64,000 bases of DNA from Actinomycetota bacterium. Lineage in GTDB: Bacteria; Actinomycetota; Actinomycetes; Nanopelagicales; Nanopelagicaceae. The translations under genes and the position numbers were made by a program. This document shows positions 63,079 through 64,000 of the stretch, piece by piece. Every line of letters begins with the position of its first letter. Positions within the stretch are counted from its first letter, which is position 1. The DNA lies in assembly GCA_009698675.1 (NCBI GenBank), contig WLPT01000002.1, positions 1 to 64,000 of the forward strand. Direction: 5' to 3'. The notes beneath the pieces were generated by a model. That model was given only the letters and a program-made list of their open reading frames with translations, ran no database searches and was not told where the DNA came from.

Positions 63079-64000
63079 TTACCCCAACCACTCTTGCAGC
63101 GATCGAATACTCAACTCACTCGATTGCAGAAAACGTATTCCCTCAACGGCAGCGTTAAAACCTGCAGTGGTGGTAATAATTGGAATAGATCTCTGAACCG
63201 CGGCTGTACGTATCAGCCAGCCATCGGCTCTGGTGCCACGTCCTACCGGTGTATTGATGACCAAATCGATATCTCCTGAGTTGATGATCTCAACAATGGT
63301 GCGCTCTCCCAATGGGCCCGTACCATCTGAGTTCTTTCGTACTGAGTGCGAGGCTATTGCATATTCGGCTAAATATCGCGAAGTACCCTCTGTAGCCAAA
63401 ATAGTGAAGCCTAGATTGAGTAGTCCGGCTGCTGCAGCAACTCCTGCTGATTTATCTTTATCGGCTAAGGATATAAAGACTGTGCCACTCTTTGGCAATG
63501 GGCCAAAGGCCTCGATTTGCGATTTAGCATAGCTCTCACCGAAAGTTGGAGAGATTCCCATTACCTCTCCGGTCGATCGCATTTCAGGTCCTAACACCGC
63601 ATCTACGCCACGACCATCGGTACGTCGGAATCGATTCCATGGCAGAACTGCCTCTTTAACGGAAACACCTTTAGCAACACCATCCCCTTTGGCAGGAAGA
63701 ACTCCCTCAACTCTTAACTCTGAGATGGATGCACCGAGAGAGATTCGAGCAGCTGCCTTTGCCAGAGCAACTCCCGTTGCTTTACTAACAAAAGGAACTG
63801 TGCGGGAGGCGCGTGGATTTGCCTCCAACACATATAGAACGTTCTCAGCGATTGCGAATTGGATGTTGATCAAACCAAGTACTCCTACGCCCTGAGCTAT
63901 CTTGGTCGTAGCTACCTTGATCTCTGCAAGTTGCTCTGCATTTATAGTCATCGAGGGAAGAACGCACGCGCTATCACCGCTATGGATGCCAGCCTCTTCA
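63079..64000 (-). CDS. carB: Carbamoyl-phosphate synthase large subunit, C-terminal part (cut by window edge)
   Basis: The frame runs to the window edge, so about the last 306 residues of ~1100 are seen. The upstream part reads EEAGIHSGDSACVLPS, the conserved segment of the second ATP-grasp domain, so the ATG at 63951 is internal and not a start. VLEANPRASRTVPFVSKATG follows, then the C-terminal allosteric MGS-like domain (FISLADKDKSAGVAAAAGL, LATEGTSRYL, DLVINTPVGRG) that responds to UMP or ornithine in other species. It is upstream of and co-transcribed with pyrK-pyrD-pyrF. Confidence 0.95.
   Translation of the reverse strand, partial: EEAGIHSGDSACVLPSMTINAEQLAEIKVATTKIAQGVGVLGLINIQFAIAENVLYVLEANPRASRTVPFVSKATGVALAKAAARISLGASISELRVEGVLPAKGDGVAKGVSVKEAVLPWNRFRRTDGRGVDAVLGPEMRSTGEVMGISPTFGESYAKSQIEAFGPLPKSGTVFISLADKDKSAGVAAAAGLLNLGFTILATEGTSRYLAEYAIASHSVRKNSDGTGPLGERTIVEIINSGDIDLVINTPVGRGTRADGWLIRTAAVQRSIPIITTTAGFNAAVEGIRFLQSSELSIRSLQEWLG

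Noticed and set aside
1-64000. CRISPR arrays, insertion sequences, replication origin, toxin-antitoxin pairs
   Set aside because: Reading both strands I saw no regularly spaced repeats, transposase, DnaA-box cluster with dnaA/dnaN, or small toxin-antitoxin operon.

Overview
The window reads as ordinary chromosome of a streamlined, free-living actinobacterium. Three things point there. First, gene order: long runs match the Mycobacterium tuberculosis/Streptomyces backbone, namely TPR protein-tlyA-nadK-recN-pyrG-xerD-parA-scpAB-rluB-cmk/der; gcvH-garA-merR-DUF151-merR-gcvP; exonuclease-helY-tatC-tatA-pafC-pafB-trmI; mshC with its companion genes; and carB-pyrK-pyrD-pyrF-mIHF/gmk-rpoZ-coaBC-metK-priA-def-fmt-rsmB-rpe. 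Second, markers restricted to Actinobacteria: mycothiol ligase MshC, mIHF, GarA, PafBC and the TIGR03843/03847/03848-type genes. Third, compaction: almost no intergenic DNA, many 1-8 nt overlaps, convergent genes that share stop-codon bases, and base composition near or a little below 50 % G+C by eye (not counted). I infer a relative of the freshwater acI lineage (Nanopelagicales, such as Ca. Planktophila/Nanopelagicus). That assignment is an inference from memory, not a search.

Layout. 1-134: 3' end of a 5S rRNA and its terminator. 204-9025 (+): TPR protein, SSB-like protein, two small conserved proteins, tlyA, nadK, recN, pyrG, ald, xerD. 9034-10325 (-): ParA and a small partner. 10404-22400 (+): scpA, scpB, rluB, an AT-rich 271-nt gap, aroH, tyrA, cmk-der fusion, CDP-alcohol transferase, gcvH, garA, ftsR-like merR, DUF151, merR, gcvP. 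22464-31768 (-): lnt, exonuclease, helY, lipid kinase, tatC, tatA, pafC, pafB, trmI. 31808-39720: short convergent and divergent units (RecB-like nuclease, HAD, PAC2, mshC cluster, aldo/keto reductase, M20 peptidase, tRNA-Leu). 39722-46824: apt, membrane acyltransferase, tdk, alcohol dehydrogenase, DUF554, YczE-like, purine permease. 46877-64000, mostly (-): ung, ABC ATPase, serB (+), hisG, hisE, an FMN-riboswitch-controlled riboflavin transporter, rpe, rsmB, fmt, def, priA, metK, coaBC, rpoZ, mIHF-Gmk fusion, pyrF, pyrD, pyrK, and carB running off the edge.

The genes are nearly all housekeeping: nucleotide synthesis (pyrG, cmk, gmk, pyrDFK, carB, apt, tdk), amino acids (aroH, tyrA, serB, hisG/E, ald, glycine cleavage), chromosome segregation and repair (scpAB, parA, xerD, recN, priA, ung), translation (rluB, tlyA, trmI, rsmB, fmt, def) and export (tatAC, lnt). 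No phage, IS element, CRISPR array or biosynthetic island is visible. The most informative points are absences at conserved junctions. The rib operon expected between rpe and hisE is reduced to an FMN riboswitch plus a RibM-type riboflavin transporter. The Pup-proteasome block expected between trmI and pafB is missing. Others are a mIHF-Gmk fusion, a tRNA-Leu whose 3' end lies one base from the apt start codon, and a recurring TAnnnT-N6/7-start arrangement that predicts widespread leaderless transcription.
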